NCBI GenBank assembly: GCA_028274465.1
Contig: CM051458.1
Span: 50,767,253-50,831,252, forward strand
Origin: Plantago ovata
Lineage: Eukaryota; Streptophyta; Magnoliopsida; Lamiales; Plantaginaceae
Length of the DNA: 64,000 bases
Direction: 5' to 3'
Under the pieces are notes generated by a model that was given only the letters and a program-made list of their open reading frames with translations, was not told where the DNA came from and made no database searches. Position 1 is the first letter of the stretch. Each line of letters begins with the position of its first letter. The position numbers and the translations under genes are program-made. Shown here piece by piece: positions 10,787 through 22,650 of the stretch.

Positions 10787-12852
10787 TGTAAGAAATTATG
10801 GTCAGAGTTACCCCTAGGGTACGCAGCGGAATTTCAAAAATTTTCTTAACATACAGGTTAATTTATTATATACATGTCGTATATATATAAACACGTCAAT
10901 TAGAAGACTAACCTTACTTCCAAAGCAGCTTCCAAGTCTTCGTAATAATCCGGTGTATCTTCTCCTTCGTCGAAGTCGAAGATATCTGTAATACTCTGAT
11001 TATCTGCAAGACAATAAGAGTTAGTTTCCAGCTCCTAGAACCTCAACCTTGGTATCCACGGATGAACAACCTATCGGAAGAATGCTAGGATATTCATTGT
11101 GTGACCAAGAAGACGGGGCGGCAATTTCTCCGGTGAGGTGGCGCGCGCGGATGACTATAGAGGAGGGGAGAGTTTTATTTTCTCTAAGAAAACTGGGTAG
11201 AATGACTGTGAAAGTCTATGTAAAAAGCTCTCTAATAGTCTACTATATATAGTAGTCAATAGAAGCCTAAAGCATAAGCAATTAGACTTCGTAAAGGAAT
11301 AAGAATCTAATTCTTATCGCACTTGGAAACCAATATCAAGTCTAGATTCATTCCCAATCAAATTAAAACTCAATCAGGAAAATCTAACTTATCCCTTGGA
11401 CTTCTAATAGAGGAAGGAGTCGAACTCCTTCCCCTATCTAGCTTGCGCGCGCGCGCTCTCCCATGGACACTAGGTGGGTCCCGATTTTGGGACCCACTTA
11501 TAGTTCTTAGGCAATTCAAACTCCAAGTAGATTTTGCCATGTGCATATGTTAATTCAAAATTAACATACCCTTTCAAATCAAACCTCTATTATATTTCCA
11601 AAATATAATCTTTAATTGTATTTACATAAAATACATTTAATTAGCCAATTCAATTAATAATTCCAAATCATTAATTGAGCCACCAAATATTATCTTAATT
11701 CCAAATAAATTATAATCCATCAATCACAATTAATTCCAAATTAATTGCGATTTCATCTTCAAGGATATTCTGATAGGCTGAATCACCACATAGTGTGACC
11801 CATAGGGCCTCATCGTATTAAGCAAGTCCTAGACTAGGCAACATGGAATTCCTAGACGGTTCCATTTGCAATATTAATACATGAGGACGTTTGAGAGGCT
11901 TCTCAAAGCAGACCCTTTCGTTGTGAAGTCTGTTGTGCTCAACGCGGCGATGGTAACGTCCCTTCATCTGACTTGCTCGAATGCATCTAGGATCGATGAA
12001 GTGTCTATCCCAATAATACATCCACAGGCGTCTCAGGGAGTTGCTTGGTTAAAATATACTTATGACCATCATAATATATCATTTGCACTGGCCAGTGACT
12101 TTACCAACGCAACTATGCAGACTACGAGCAGTACTCTCCTGTGCTACACTTGAGAGATGAATCCTTCACAGAATCACTTATCATCCCCATTTGTATGTAG
12201 CCATAATCCTGGATCGTGTCTTAGGTCAACTGCTTATTCAGAGCTAACATCGACGGGTCCACCAAGGATATGGGGCAACAAATATGATGATAAAGTCCTG
12301 TAAGTACAAAGGACGACTGACATCACTTCGACAACTTACCGGTTCCCATAGACACTTCTGTGTAGAGTATACATCGATGGGAGTGTCCGGTGGGTACTTC
12401 CATTGTTCGATAATCCTTCTTCGAACAACTATGCGCAGTTATGGGAACGTTTCTCGATTGTCCAACAATCCGTTCCGTGGCCGTGGGATCGGCTCACACT
12501 TGCTCCAACAAGTATAACCTCCACGCATACTAGTCTCGTCTGGTTCATTCATACCCCTACATCCGAGATGAACCTCGACTAGGGAGAGTTTGGGATAGAT
12601 GATAACTCACATAGCTCCCACTATCTGTGTGATCGGTCATCTATCCGAGGGGACATGTTTAATATCAATACAGACAGTAATAAAGATATGACAAGCTGCA
12701 TGCCTGGTGTAATATAAATATGAAAGCGATACTCAATAGTAAAAGCAACAAACATATATTATATTCGTTGACCTGTGTAATAGTACATATATGCCCTCTA
12801 TAAGGGCTCCATGCCCTTAGTAAGGACTGTCTCTAGGACATATACACTATCA
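10787..12852 (-). repeat. C2 3' LTR
   Basis: About 2.07 kb, from TGTAAGAAATTATGG to TACACTATCA on the plus strand. Clearly homologous to the C1 LTRs but a distinct subfamily by its first bases and by the GGGGCGGCAATTTCTCC block near 11115. The 9-bp-stem hairpin recurs with arms 11474-11482 and 11489-11497. Confidence 0.87.
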
Positions 12853-12879
12853 ATCTCCCACTTGGACTAGAGCCAGTTA

Positions 12880-14477
12880 CCTTTATTCCTAATACCCAGA
12901 TTAGCATAATGTTTAAGTGGACTTCCACTGATAAGACCTTGGTGAAAGGATCTACCACGTTGTCCGTGGTAGAGACACGTTCTATACTAACTTCTCATCT
13001 ATCTATAATCTCACCTATAACGTGATATTTTCTAAGTACATGTTTGTTCTTGTTTGTAGATCTAGGCTCCTTAGCTTGAGCGACGGCGCCCGTATTATCA
13101 ATCGTTATTGGACTAGGAGCAGGAACAATCCTCAATTCCTTCAAGAACTCTGAAATCCAAACAGCTTCTTACGAAGCTTCTGATCCAACAATGTACTCGG
13201 CTTCTGTGGATGAGTCAGCAATCGTGGCTGGCTTAGAACTCTTCCAACAGCTAGCTCCTCCGTTCAATTTGAATACGTATCCTGTCGGTGACTCAAAGTC
13301 ATCAGGATCTGATTCAAATCCAGCGACGACATAACCAGACATCTTTAATTCTGGTTCTCCACCAAACACCAAGAACATCTCTTTAGTCCGTCAAAGGTAC
13401 TTAAGAATGTTCTTTACAGCAGTCCAGTGAGGTACTCCTGGATTCTGTTGGTTTCGACAAGTGACACTAAGCGCATATGCCACATCGGGCCTGGTGCAAC
13501 TCATTGCATACATTATAGACCCTACTGCCGAAGCATAGGGCACACGACTCATTGCTTTTCTTTCTTCATCAGTTTTAGGACCATCCTTAACTGATAAGAC
13601 AATCCCATGCCTAGCAGGGAGAAAGCCTCTCTTTGAGTTGTCCATCTTATAACGCTTCAGTATTTTGTCGATGTAGGTGGACTGTGTCATTCCTAACATC
13701 CTCTTGGATCTATCTCTAAAGATCTTGATCCCTAGGATGTAGTTCGCTTCACCCAAGTCCTTCATCGAGAAGGTACTTGATAACCAAACTTTAGTCTCTT
13801 CTAGCATAGAGACATTGTTTCCCATGATCAAAATGTCATCAACATAAATGATCATGAAAACGAATCCCTTGTTGCTGTGCCTAGCGTAGACACAAGGATC
13901 TTCCTTGCTTCTGATGAAGTCAAACGATTTGACAGCTTCATCAAAGCGGATATTCCAGCTCCTTGACGCTTGCTTTAGCCCATAGATGGATCTTTGTAAT
14001 TTGCATACAACAGTTCGCCTGGTTTTACAAATAAAACCTTCCGGCTGTACCATATAGACCTCTTCCTCAAGGTTGCCATTGAGGGAGACAGTCTTTACAT
14101 CCATCTGCAAGATCTCATAATCATAGTAGGCAGCTATCGCAAGTAGAATTCGAATGGACTTCAATTTTGCTACCGATGAAAAGGTTTCATCGTAATCGAT
14201 GCCATACCTTTGCGTGTAGTCTTTCTCCACAAGCCTAGCTTTGTGCGTTTGTACCTTGCCATCGGCATCTGTCTTTCGTTTAAAGACCCATTTGCACCCA
14301 ATAGGTCTAACCCCTTGGGGCAAGTCTACCAAGTTCCAAACTTGGTTCTGGTACATTGAATCCATTTCTAATTCCATGGCCTCTTGCCATTTGTCTGAGT
14401 CAATATCAATTATTGCCTCTTTGTAGGTCTCGGGATCTTCCCGCTCTGATAAGCCAACATCAAGTTCACTGATGTCT
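12880..14477 (-). pseudogene. C2 reverse transcriptase and RNase H, first part, fossil
   Basis: Minus-strand copia pol matching C1 and C3: RNase H signature around 13031-13378 and reverse transcriptase with YVDD box in 13391-14477. The frame runs into the LTR of gypsy element G, which split this gene; the upstream part resumes at 25180. Broken in several places. Confidence 0.85.
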
Positions 14478-17026
14478 TGTAACACCCCGTTTTTTTAATT
14501 ATTTATTTAATTATTTAATTATTTATTTTAGTTAATTAATTATCAGAGTAAATTATTTATTCGGTAATTAATTAATTATTTTTGCATAAGTTAGTTCGTT
14601 TCGTTTCGTTGTCGAGCTGGACTTTCTATCTGATCGGTTTAGCCTTTCGTTTGGCCCATTTCTGCGCCCAGTCAATTGGCCTGTTTGACCGGCCCATTAT
14701 GGACTAACCCTAACCCTAGCCTGATACCTCTCCCATCAGCCGTTCATTCAAACCGAAAAGAAGAAAGAAAGAAATAGAAAGAAAGAAAAGAAAAGAAGAG
14801 GAAGAAGAAAGAGAGGGAGAGAGAGATCACAGTTATTGCTGCTGCCTTCCGTTCCGATCACCGCCATTATCATCATCATCACCGCATCCCGCCGCCGCCG
14901 TCGTCGTCTCCGTTCCGCCAGGCCGCCGCGCTGCTGTTGGTTCGATTGCCGCGCGCCGCCGTCCTCTGTTTCCGTTCACCGCCTGTTCACCCGATCCGAT
15001 CGCCGCGATCTCTGTCGCCGTGGTCCGCGCCGTTCCGCCGCTATCTGTTCTCTGTTGCCGCTCGATCATTCTGATCGGTCCGCTCCGTTCGCCGCGCCGC
15101 CTGACTACGCCGCCGCTCGATCGATCTCCTTCGCCGCCGCCGTTCGGTCGATTTCGTCTGTCCGTTTGTCTCTAGCCGCGCCGCCGCTCCGATCTCGTCC
15201 GCCGCGGTTCTTTCTGTTTCGATCGATCGGTAAGAAATCTCGGTTATTTCTGACCTTTCTATTTCGATTTCGATTTTGGTTACGAATTCAATTTGAATCT
15301 CGGTTTTAATTTTCCTTTCTTCTCGATTCACTTGTTTGCAGATTGTTCAACCCTTTCTTTCGATTCGAAGGTAAATATCGTTTCTCATACTGCTGCTCTT
15401 GATTCGAAACGCATTCTCGTATTCTATTTTGATTTGTTGACTTGGACTATTTTACCCCTGATCGATCTGACCTTGTAATTTATTTCGAACCGAGAACCGG
15501 GACTTAGGTTGTTAGTGTGGTTACTGTTTGGATGGACTTGTGCCTTGTTTGACCTCGTTTGTTGACCCTAGTTTGCTGTTGAGTATGAAGAGGATTGAAT
15601 TGGACTCTGTTGATATTGTTTTGAACTTTGTGGACTGATTTGGGAAACCTAAAAACCTAAAGGACCTTTATGCAGTTTTACCGTTGACCGTAGTTGACTG
15701 ACAGTAGGCTTTTATCGTAACCCTTTTTGCTTTGAGAAGACTGTTTAGTGTCTAGAAAACTGCTGGTTCGTATGTACTGTCTGTTTTCGAAAGGGGTTTT
15801 TCTTGCAATTTACCACTGAGGGTATTTTGGTAATTCCAGAATCTGAAAATCGAAGAGTTTCTGAAAGTGTTTTAAACTTAGTTTCTGTTTTTGTAAGTTA
15901 GTATTGACTTGACTTGCTAGCCTAGTTGGTTAGGTCCTTGCTTGACTAACTTAGAGGTCCCGAGTTCGAACCCCGACTTTACCATTCCTTTTTCAACCTT
16001 TTTCCTTCCGTCCGTCCGACTTCTAAATTGTGTTTAGTACTTTCTTGTTAGGTTCTCCGTTGTCCGTAAACCCGTAAAGCTCATTTCTCGTTGAAGGTCT
16101 TTTACTCGCAAGCTAAGGTGAGTGTTCACCCCTAAACCTATTATTTGCGAAAAACTGGAAGGTTATGTGACTGTTTGTACCTATTACTATCTACTGTATA
16201 TTGTATGCTTCTGCGTAAAAGTATAAGTCCTAAGTATGACTTTTGGATTTCTGTTTATTGCTACTCTGTTCTGTACTGACCTTACTGCAGGAACACCTCT
16301 CGGTGTTGATTAATTGTATCTGTTGTTCTGTATCTGTTCTGTTTCTGTGTGACCGGTCGATTAGGTTATGGTTAGGTAGGCTTGGGTAGTAGGGGACTAT
16401 CGGGTTTGCTTGATCGTGGCCTAGTCTATTCCCTTTTAGGCGCGAGGCAGAAGTCGCTGAGGTCTATTAGGGTCGTAGGATCTGTTTCCCCAAAGTACAC
16501 GGGGGTTTCTGTTTCTGTCCGGAGTTATGCATCCTCTGGAGGGAGTTATAAGGGCATTCTGGGAGTAGGAGCAATAAGGCGGGCTGCACCAACGGTCTAA
16601 AACGTTTCTGTTCTGTTAATCTGTTATATGTGCTCTGTTCTGTTTGCTCGTTATTCTGAAAAGGATTTTGTTTTTAAAATCGATTACTTTCTGTTTTAAC
16701 TTAGAACCTCACTGAGATCCTTTATCTCACACTCTTTTGTCTTTCAAAATTCCTTCCTTCCAGATGCTGCTGAGGATGTGCGTGACTAGGATGCCAGCGA
16801 CTGAGAGAAGGGTCTGGGGTGTCACGGGTTTCTTTTCAAAATAAGAAGATACACTTTTATTGTCTTCATTCGTTGTCTATTCGAACTTGAGTTGTCATTG
16901 GATATTATTTACTATTGTTAGCGTCAAAGGTTATTTTGGCATTTATTGCCGACCATTGTTATTAAAGTATTTTTCGATTTTTCCTTTTCAAGAAAATATT
17001 TTGTTTTCTAAACCGGTACCGTTACA
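14478..17026 (+). repeat. G 5' LTR (2549 bp)
   Basis: Starts TGTAACACCCCG and ends CCGGTACCGTTACA. It has an AT-rich start, a GA-rich stretch (14755-14825), a strongly GC-rich block with CCG/CGC triplets (14870-15215) and a T-rich remainder. Open frames in the GC-rich block (Arg- and Ser-rich on both strands) are not recognised as proteins. The block also occurs in the 3' LTR. It contains the tRNA-like Pol III box pair described separately. Confidence 0.93.
15918..15993 (+). promoter_or_regulatory. tRNA-like Pol III A and B boxes in G 5' LTR
   Basis: TAGCCTAGTTGG (15918-15929) fits the A-box consensus TRGCNNAGYNGG, and GAGTTCGAACCCC (15962-15974) fits the B box GGTTCGANNCC. They are 33 bp apart and followed by a T run at 15989-15993, the size of a tRNA unit. 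The arms do not fold into a good tRNA cloverleaf, so this is tRNA-derived at most. The 3' LTR repeats it at 24110-24166. Confidence 0.6.
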
Positions 17027-17028
17027 GT

Positions 17029-17040
17029 TGGTATCAGAGC
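17029..17040 (+). promoter_or_regulatory. G primer-binding site
   Basis: TGGTATCAGAGC, two bases after the LTR end, is the classic plant match to the 3' end of initiator Met-tRNA used to prime minus-strand synthesis. Confidence 0.92.
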
Positions 17041-17300
17041 TTGAGTTCAAACTCGAGCTTGCTAGGATAGGATCTTTTGACCTTTGGGGTGTGTGTGAGG
17101 GTCCGAGTCGCTGGTTAGGTCTTGTATTTTCTGTTGCTTTTCTGATTCGAGTCTTACGTACTAACCTTGAACCGTCTCTTCATCTTCTCTGTTCTGTTTC
17201 TGACTACCTCTGACCCGTTCTGAGACTGTTGACCTTCCGTGGTTGTTTGATTCTGACGAAGTTATTAACTAGTTAACTACGCGTGTGCTTACAGATAGGT

Positions 17301-17603
17301 ATGAGTTCTGAGAAGAGGGTTATTCGTTATCGTCTAGTCGAAGGAGAATTTAACCCGTATACCTCCGTTCCTGTTGTTGGCGTTTACCCTGGATTCGTGA
17401 TGGATAGAGTCGTGCATGAACGTGATCACTACTGGCTGGAGAACTTTAAGCTTCGAGATGTGATAGCAACGAAGGAAGCGGAGATCGGATTTCTGAAGAC
17501 GGCTTTACGCGCCGCAAAGGAGCACTCTGGCTTTGTTTCGTTAACCGCGTCCAACGTTGGCAACCAGATTCGCAGGAGGAAGGCTCGGAGGACCATCCCG
17601 TAG
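17301..17603 (+). CDS. G pre-gag ORF of unknown function
   Basis: A reading frame of about 100 residues between the primer-binding site and gag, starting ATGAGTTCTGAGAAG. It is rich in charged residues, with a central stretch that could form a coiled coil and a basic C-terminus (R-R-R-K-A-R-R). No family is recognised. It precedes gag by about 500 bases in a different frame. It could be a leader-encoded accessory peptide, or a chance frame. No homologue is available in the window for comparison. Confidence 0.35.
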   Translation: MSSEKRVIRYRLVEGEFNPYTSVPVVGVYPGFVMDRVVHERDHYWLENFKLRDVIATKEAEIGFLKTALRAAKEHSGFVSLTASNVGNQIRRRKARRTIP

Positions 17604-18097
17604 AGGAAAGAGTGAAGACGAAGAAAAATCCGAAGAAGATCCCGAGGAGGACCCCTCTGAGGGAGAAGGAGAGACGCTCACGTGCCCGAGGGACGTTCCG
17701 AGGATGATAGCGAGGACGCTTATTAGGATAGTTGCCTTTTCGAGCTCGTACCGAACTTCTTTGTTTCTGCCAAGCGAGTTTTTTCTTTTAGTTCAGCCGA
17801 CTGAGACTGCTTATGCTTTTCCGTTTATTTGACTCTGTGGTTTTCTGTTTTCCTCGTTAAGACGAGTAGAGACCGTTTTTCTTTTGTTTTATTGCATGCT
17901 TGGCTGTTTTGAGACTTCGTTGTTTTCTTGTTCTTTCTTTTTGTTTTAAAGTTCAAGGCATGTTTTCTTCTTCACTGCTCAGTTTATACCTGTTGTAGAA
18001 GATTAAGTACTGGCCTTAGTTCTTTGTTTTTCTGCTCTTCTCTAAGTTAGAGATTCGAGGTTGTTAAATCAACTGCTAAGTAGTGCCCTTTGTTAGA

Positions 18098-19627
18098 ATG
18101 AGTCGCAGAAACACTCGTGGTGCCAGCAGCAATGGAAGTGGAGACGATCAGCACGCTGAAAATGGAGACCAAGTGGACCGTATCATCGCTGCTCTGGGGA
18201 ATTTCAGCGAAACCATTCGCCGCGCTGGAGCACCAGCACCACCTGTTCAGCCAGCTCCTCCGCCACGACCACCGATCCAGACCATCGATCAAGCTGCGGA
18301 GCGTTTCACTCGATTCCATCCTGAGAGGTTCGAGGGAACACCAGATGCCCGTAAGGCTGAGCTCTGGATCGAAGGCATGGAGAACTTATTCTCGATCCTG
18401 CACTATCCGGACGAGAGGAAGATCGAGCTTGCTGCTTTCCAGTTCGTGGGAGCCGCCAGGAACTGGTGGAGAACCGTGAATGCGAGATGGAGGCAAGAGG
18501 GAGTTGCTCGTACCTGGGAGAATTTCACCAAGGACTTCATGGACAAGTACGTGCCTCGCCTGGTTCGCGAGAACCGGAGAGATGAATTTCAAGCTTTGAT
18601 GCAAGGGAACATGGATGTTGCCGACTATGACTCGGAGTTTACCCGGTTACTGAAGTACGTGCCGCATTTCCAGGATGATGAACGAGAGAAGGTTCGTCAC
18701 TTTGTGAAGGGACTCAACTCCGAGATCCGGTACAGTCTATTTGGGACCAATATGCCTACCTATCTCAAGGCTGTCGAACTCGCCTCCGAGGTAGAGAGTG
18801 GTCTCAAGGAGATTAAGATGGCTGATAAGCCATACTCGAGCAAGAGGAGCTACTCTAGTTCTTCTGGGAGCCATGGAGGAGGAAGCCAATCTGGATATAA
18901 GAGGGAGAGTCGAGGAGGATATCAATCTGGATATCAGGCACCACCGCCGAAGTATTCCCGTACTCAGCATGACAACCGCTCTCGCAACACTACTGGAGGG
19001 TCTGGGCAGTCATCCCAGGCAAGGAAGAACTGCAACTACTGTGGAGGAGTCAACCACGATGAGCACAACTGCTGGAAAAGACAGGGCTTATGCTTGGCTT
19101 GTGGGAGTAAAGATCACAAGATTAGCCACTGTCCGAACCGTCATGCCATTGTCAAGGGAGGAAGGCCAGGAGACTATGCTCCGAGAAATGATGGAAAGGG
19201 TACTATGGCGAAGCCCCGAGTTTTCAGCATAGGCGGTCATGAAGTTCCTGACACCGCAAATGTGGTTGAAGGTACGCTACTGATCGCTCAAACTTCTTCT
19301 AAAGCTTTATTTGATCCTGGTGCTACGCATTCATTTATTGCTGAAGTATTTGCTGAGTCACTCGTTTTACCATACAAAGTACTACCCTACGCTTTAGAAG
19401 TATGTACGCCTTTGGGAGCTAGTCTAATCACTAAGAAGTTCGTCGAGCGATGTGAGATTTCCATCCTAGGAAGAACTTTCCCTGCTGACCTAATATTTCT
19501 ACCTCTATCAACCTACGATGTTATTCTGGGTATGGATTGGCTGTCCGAGCACTACGCGCAACTGGATTGTCGAACCAAGGCTATATCCCTGGGAAAACCT
19601 GGAGAGGAGAAAGTCGTATGGAAATGA
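18098..19627 (+). CDS. G gag and protease region
   Basis: The frame starts ATGAGTCGCAGAAAC. Domains in order are a disordered N-terminus with a Pro-rich patch (residues about 45-65); the Retrotrans_gag domain with F-x-P-x-x-F-x-G and a W-W motif (about 70-240); a Ser/Gly-rich linker; two CCHC-type zinc knuckles C-x2-C-x4-H-x4-C near 19030-19130; and a retropepsin-like protease (F-D-P-G-A-T-H-S-F near 19310, V-I-L-G-M-D-W-L near 19525). Family role: capsid formation, RNA packaging, maturation. In chromoviruses gag and pol are usually one frame; here the downstream pol is damaged, so the element is a fossil. Confidence 0.88.
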   Translation: MSRRNTRGASSNGSGDDQHAENGDQVDRIIAALGNFSETIRRAGAPAPPVQPAPPPRPPIQTIDQAAERFTRFHPERFEGTPDARKAELWIEGMENLFSILHYPDERKIELAAFQFVGAARNWWRTVNARWRQEGVARTWENFTKDFMDKYVPRLVRENRRDEFQALMQGNMDVADYDSEFTRLLKYVPHFQDDEREKVRHFVKGLNSEIRYSLFGTNMPTYLKAVELASEVESGLKEIKMADKPYSSKRSYSSSSGSHGGGSQSGYKRESRGGYQSGYQAPPPKYSRTQHDNRSRNTTGGSGQSSQARKNCNYCGGVNHDEHNCWKRQGLCLACGSKDHKISHCPNRHAIVKGGRPGDYAPRNDGKGTMAKPRVFSIGGHEVPDTANVVEGTLLIAQTSSKALFDPGATHSFIAEVFAESLVLPYKVLPYALEVCTPLGASLITKKFVERCEISILGRTFPADLIFLPLSTYDVILGMDWLSEHYAQLDCRTKAISLGKPGEEKVVWK

Positions 19628-19663
19628 GATAAGAGAAAGGATGAGAAGTTTCTACTGTCTGCC

Positions 19664-22585
19664 ATGGAAGCTAGGAGGCTGTACGTGAAGGGTGCTACCT
19701 GCTTTTTGGCGTATCTGATCAATAAACCCAAGGATCAACCAAAAATCGAGGAAGTCAGGGTGGTTAAGGAGTTCAAGGGTGTTTTCCCTGAGAAGCTGGA
19801 TTCCGTACCCCCTGAACGAGAAGTGGAGTTTAGCATTGATCTGGTACCTGGCACTGCACCAATTTCGAAGTCACCGTATAGGATGGCACCTGCTGAGCTC
19901 AAGGAGCTGAAGACTCAACTGCAAGATCTGGTGGATAACGGTTTTGTGATACCTAGTTCGTCACCTTGGGGATCACCGGTTCTGTTCGTGAAGAAGAAGG
20001 ATGGTACTATGAGGATGTGCATCGACTATCGAGGCTTGAATCAAGTCACGGTCAAGAACAAGTACCCCCTGCCCCGTATTGAGGAACTTTTCGATCAGTT
20101 GGAAGGTTCGAAGGTTTACTCAAAGCTTGATCTGCGACAAGGCTATTATCAAGTTAGGGTAAGGGAAGAAGACATACCTAAGACTGCCCTAAACTCGAGG
20201 TATGGGCATTACGAGTTCGTAGTGATGCCTTTTGGCCTTACGAATGCCCCGGCTGTGTTCATGGATTTGATGCACCGAGTTTTTCAGCCGTATCAGGATC
20301 AGTTTGTTGTTGTTTTCATCGATGACATACTCGTTTACTCAAAATCTGAAGAGGATCATGAGAAACATCTTCGAATTGTCTTGGAAACTCTTCAGAACAA
20401 CAAATTGTATGCCAAATTCAGCAAGTGTGAATTTTGGCTAGATAAAGTAGCCTTCTTAGGGCACATTATCTGGAGAAGGTTTGGAGGTTGACCCGTCGAA
20501 GATTGAGTCGATAGTCCATTGGAAGAGACCCGAATCTGTCACTGAGGTGAGGAGTTTTCTTGGTTTGGCTGGTTACTATCGCCGTTTTGTGAAGGATTAT
20601 TCGAAGATAGCTGGACCCTTGTCCTCTTTAACAGGGAAAAATCCTAAGTTCGTATGGAGTGACAAGTGTCAGGAAAGCTTCGAGGAGCTGAAGAAGAGGC
20701 TGACCACCGCCCCGATACTAGCTCTTCCCAAGGGAACCAACGACTTTATAGTCTACACTGATGCTTCAAAGGAAGGTTTGGGTTGTGTACTGATGCAACG
20801 AGAAAAGGTGATCGCATATGCTTCGAGAAAACTGAAGCCATATGAAAGAAATTACCCAACCCATGACCTTGAGCTAGCTGTTACAGTCTTTGCGTTGGGA
20901 AAATGGAGACACTATCTTTATGGTCCTGACTTCACCATCCTCACGGATCATAAGAGCTTGAAGTATGTGTTTACCCAAAAGGAGTTGAACATGAGACAAC
21001 GACGATGGATGGAGTTTCTGGGCGATTACACCTGTACCATTCGATACCATCCTGGTAAGGCCAATGTGGTCGCTGATGCCTTAAGTCGTAGGGTACACGT
21101 GTCAAATCTCGAAGTATCCAAATTGTCGTGTATGTTCGCCAATATCACTTTGAGGTATGAGTTGACAAAAAAGATTCTTGAGGCTCAAGAGCAGGATGAA
21201 GAGCTTCAAGATATCAAGGCGCATATTACTGAGCCTCGAAATGCGAAATTCTCTATCGATGAGAATGGAGCCCTAAGGTTCCAGGGTAGATTGTGTGTGC
21301 CTTCTGATGAAGAGCTTAGACGATTAATTTTGGAGGAAGCTCATAAGTCTAAGTATTCGATGCATCCTGGAGGAAACAAGATGTACGAGGATTTGAAGAA
21401 GGTTTACTGGTGGACCTATATGAACGAGATGTTGCACAGTTTGTGCAAAGTTGCTTGGTCTGCCAGCAAGTGAAGGCTGAGCACCAGAAACCGGGAGGTT
21501 TACTACAGCCACTCGAGATTCCACAGTGGAAATGGGAGATGGTCACTATGGATTTTGTGACTGGTTTACCGGTAGCTAGGGGTGGTTTTGATAGTGTTTG
21601 GGTTATTGTCGATAGATTGACAAAATCGGCACATTTTCTACCCGTTTAAAACCACCTACACATCCGAGAATTAGCTGAAGTCTACCGCGATGAGATAATC
21701 AGGCTTCATGGCACTCCAGTGAGCATTGTCTCGGATAGAGATCCAAAGTTTGTCTCGAGATTTTGGAAGCAAGTACATGAAGGCTTAGGTACTAAGTTGA
21801 ATTTTAGTACCGCAGCACATCCGCAGACGGATGGTCAATCCGAAAGGACCATTCAAACTTTAGAAGATCTATTGAGATTGTGTGTGCTAGATAACCAGGG
21901 AAGCTGGGCACAGCATTTGCCATTGGTGGAGTATGCTTATAACAACAGTTATCAAGCATCGATTGGTGTGGCACCGTTCGAGGCGTTGTATGGTCGGAAG
22001 TGTAGATCACCACTGTATTGGGATTTGGAGGACCGAGTTTCTACACCAGTAGCTGGAGAGAGGACTCTCAACGAGATGATACAAGAAACCTTGGAAAAGG
22101 TTAGACTTATCCGAGACCGATTGAGAACTGCTCAAAGTCGACAGAAGAGTTACGCCGATAACCGTAGATGAGATTTGGAATTTGAAGTGGGTGATTTTGT
22201 CTTTCTCAAGCTATCTCCGAGAAAGGGAATTGTTCGTATGGGTCGTCGAGCTAAGCTGAACCCTCGATATGTGGGTCCATACGAGATCATTGAGAGAGTT
22301 GGAATTGTAGCTTATCGGTTGCAACTGCCCACTACTATTACTGGAATTCATAATGTATTCCATGTATCTCAACTGAAGAAGTATTATCCGAATCCGTCGC
22401 ACGTGATTCAACCCGAGGAAGTGACCATTGAGGAGGATTTGTCCTATGTGGAGCAACCGGTTCGTATTCTTGACCAGAAGGTACAACAGCTCCGTAATCG
22501 GCAAATCAAGCAAGTAAAGGTGTTGTGGAGAAATCATCAGTATGAGGAGGCAACCTGGGAAAGCGAGGATGACATGCGCCGGTAG
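19664..22585 (+). pseudogene. G pol: reverse transcriptase, RNase H, integrase, chromodomain, fossil
   Basis: The order is textbook Ty3/gypsy chromovirus. Reverse transcriptase occupies about 19850-20480 with the F-I-D-D-I-L-V-Y box near 20318. RNase H covers about 20740-21095, from Y-T-D-A-S to [14 protein letters not shown]. The integrase zinc region and D-D-E core lie at about 21355-22000 (M-D-F-V-T-G-L-P, D-R-D-P-K-F, D-G-Q-S-E-R-T). The integrase C-terminus is at about 22180-22380 (G-P-Y-E-I) and a chromodomain-like tail at about 22440-22585 (V-K-V-L-W-R-N and E-E-A-T-W-E). Chromodomains of this family are thought to steer integration to heterochromatin, which fits the setting. About five breaks. 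Confidence 0.9.
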
Positions 22586-22637
22586 TATCCCGAGCTCTTC
22601 AACTTTTCAGGTGCGAATTTGGGGACCAAATTCTTTT

Positions 22638-22650
22638 AAGGGGGGAAGAG
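22638..22650 (+). promoter_or_regulatory. G polypurine tract
   Basis: AAGGGGGGAAGAG lies immediately before the 3' LTR start, the expected plus-strand priming site. Confidence 0.88.

Noticed and set aside
14833-15331. Arg/Ser-rich frames in the G LTR (also 22952-23522)
   Set aside because: They lie in a CCG/CGC-rich LTR block on both strands with no recognisable family; treated as LTR sequence.
15911-15985. Functional tRNA gene in the G LTR
   Set aside because: A and B boxes are good, but acceptor, anticodon and T stems do not pair well; only a tRNA-like promoter is claimed.
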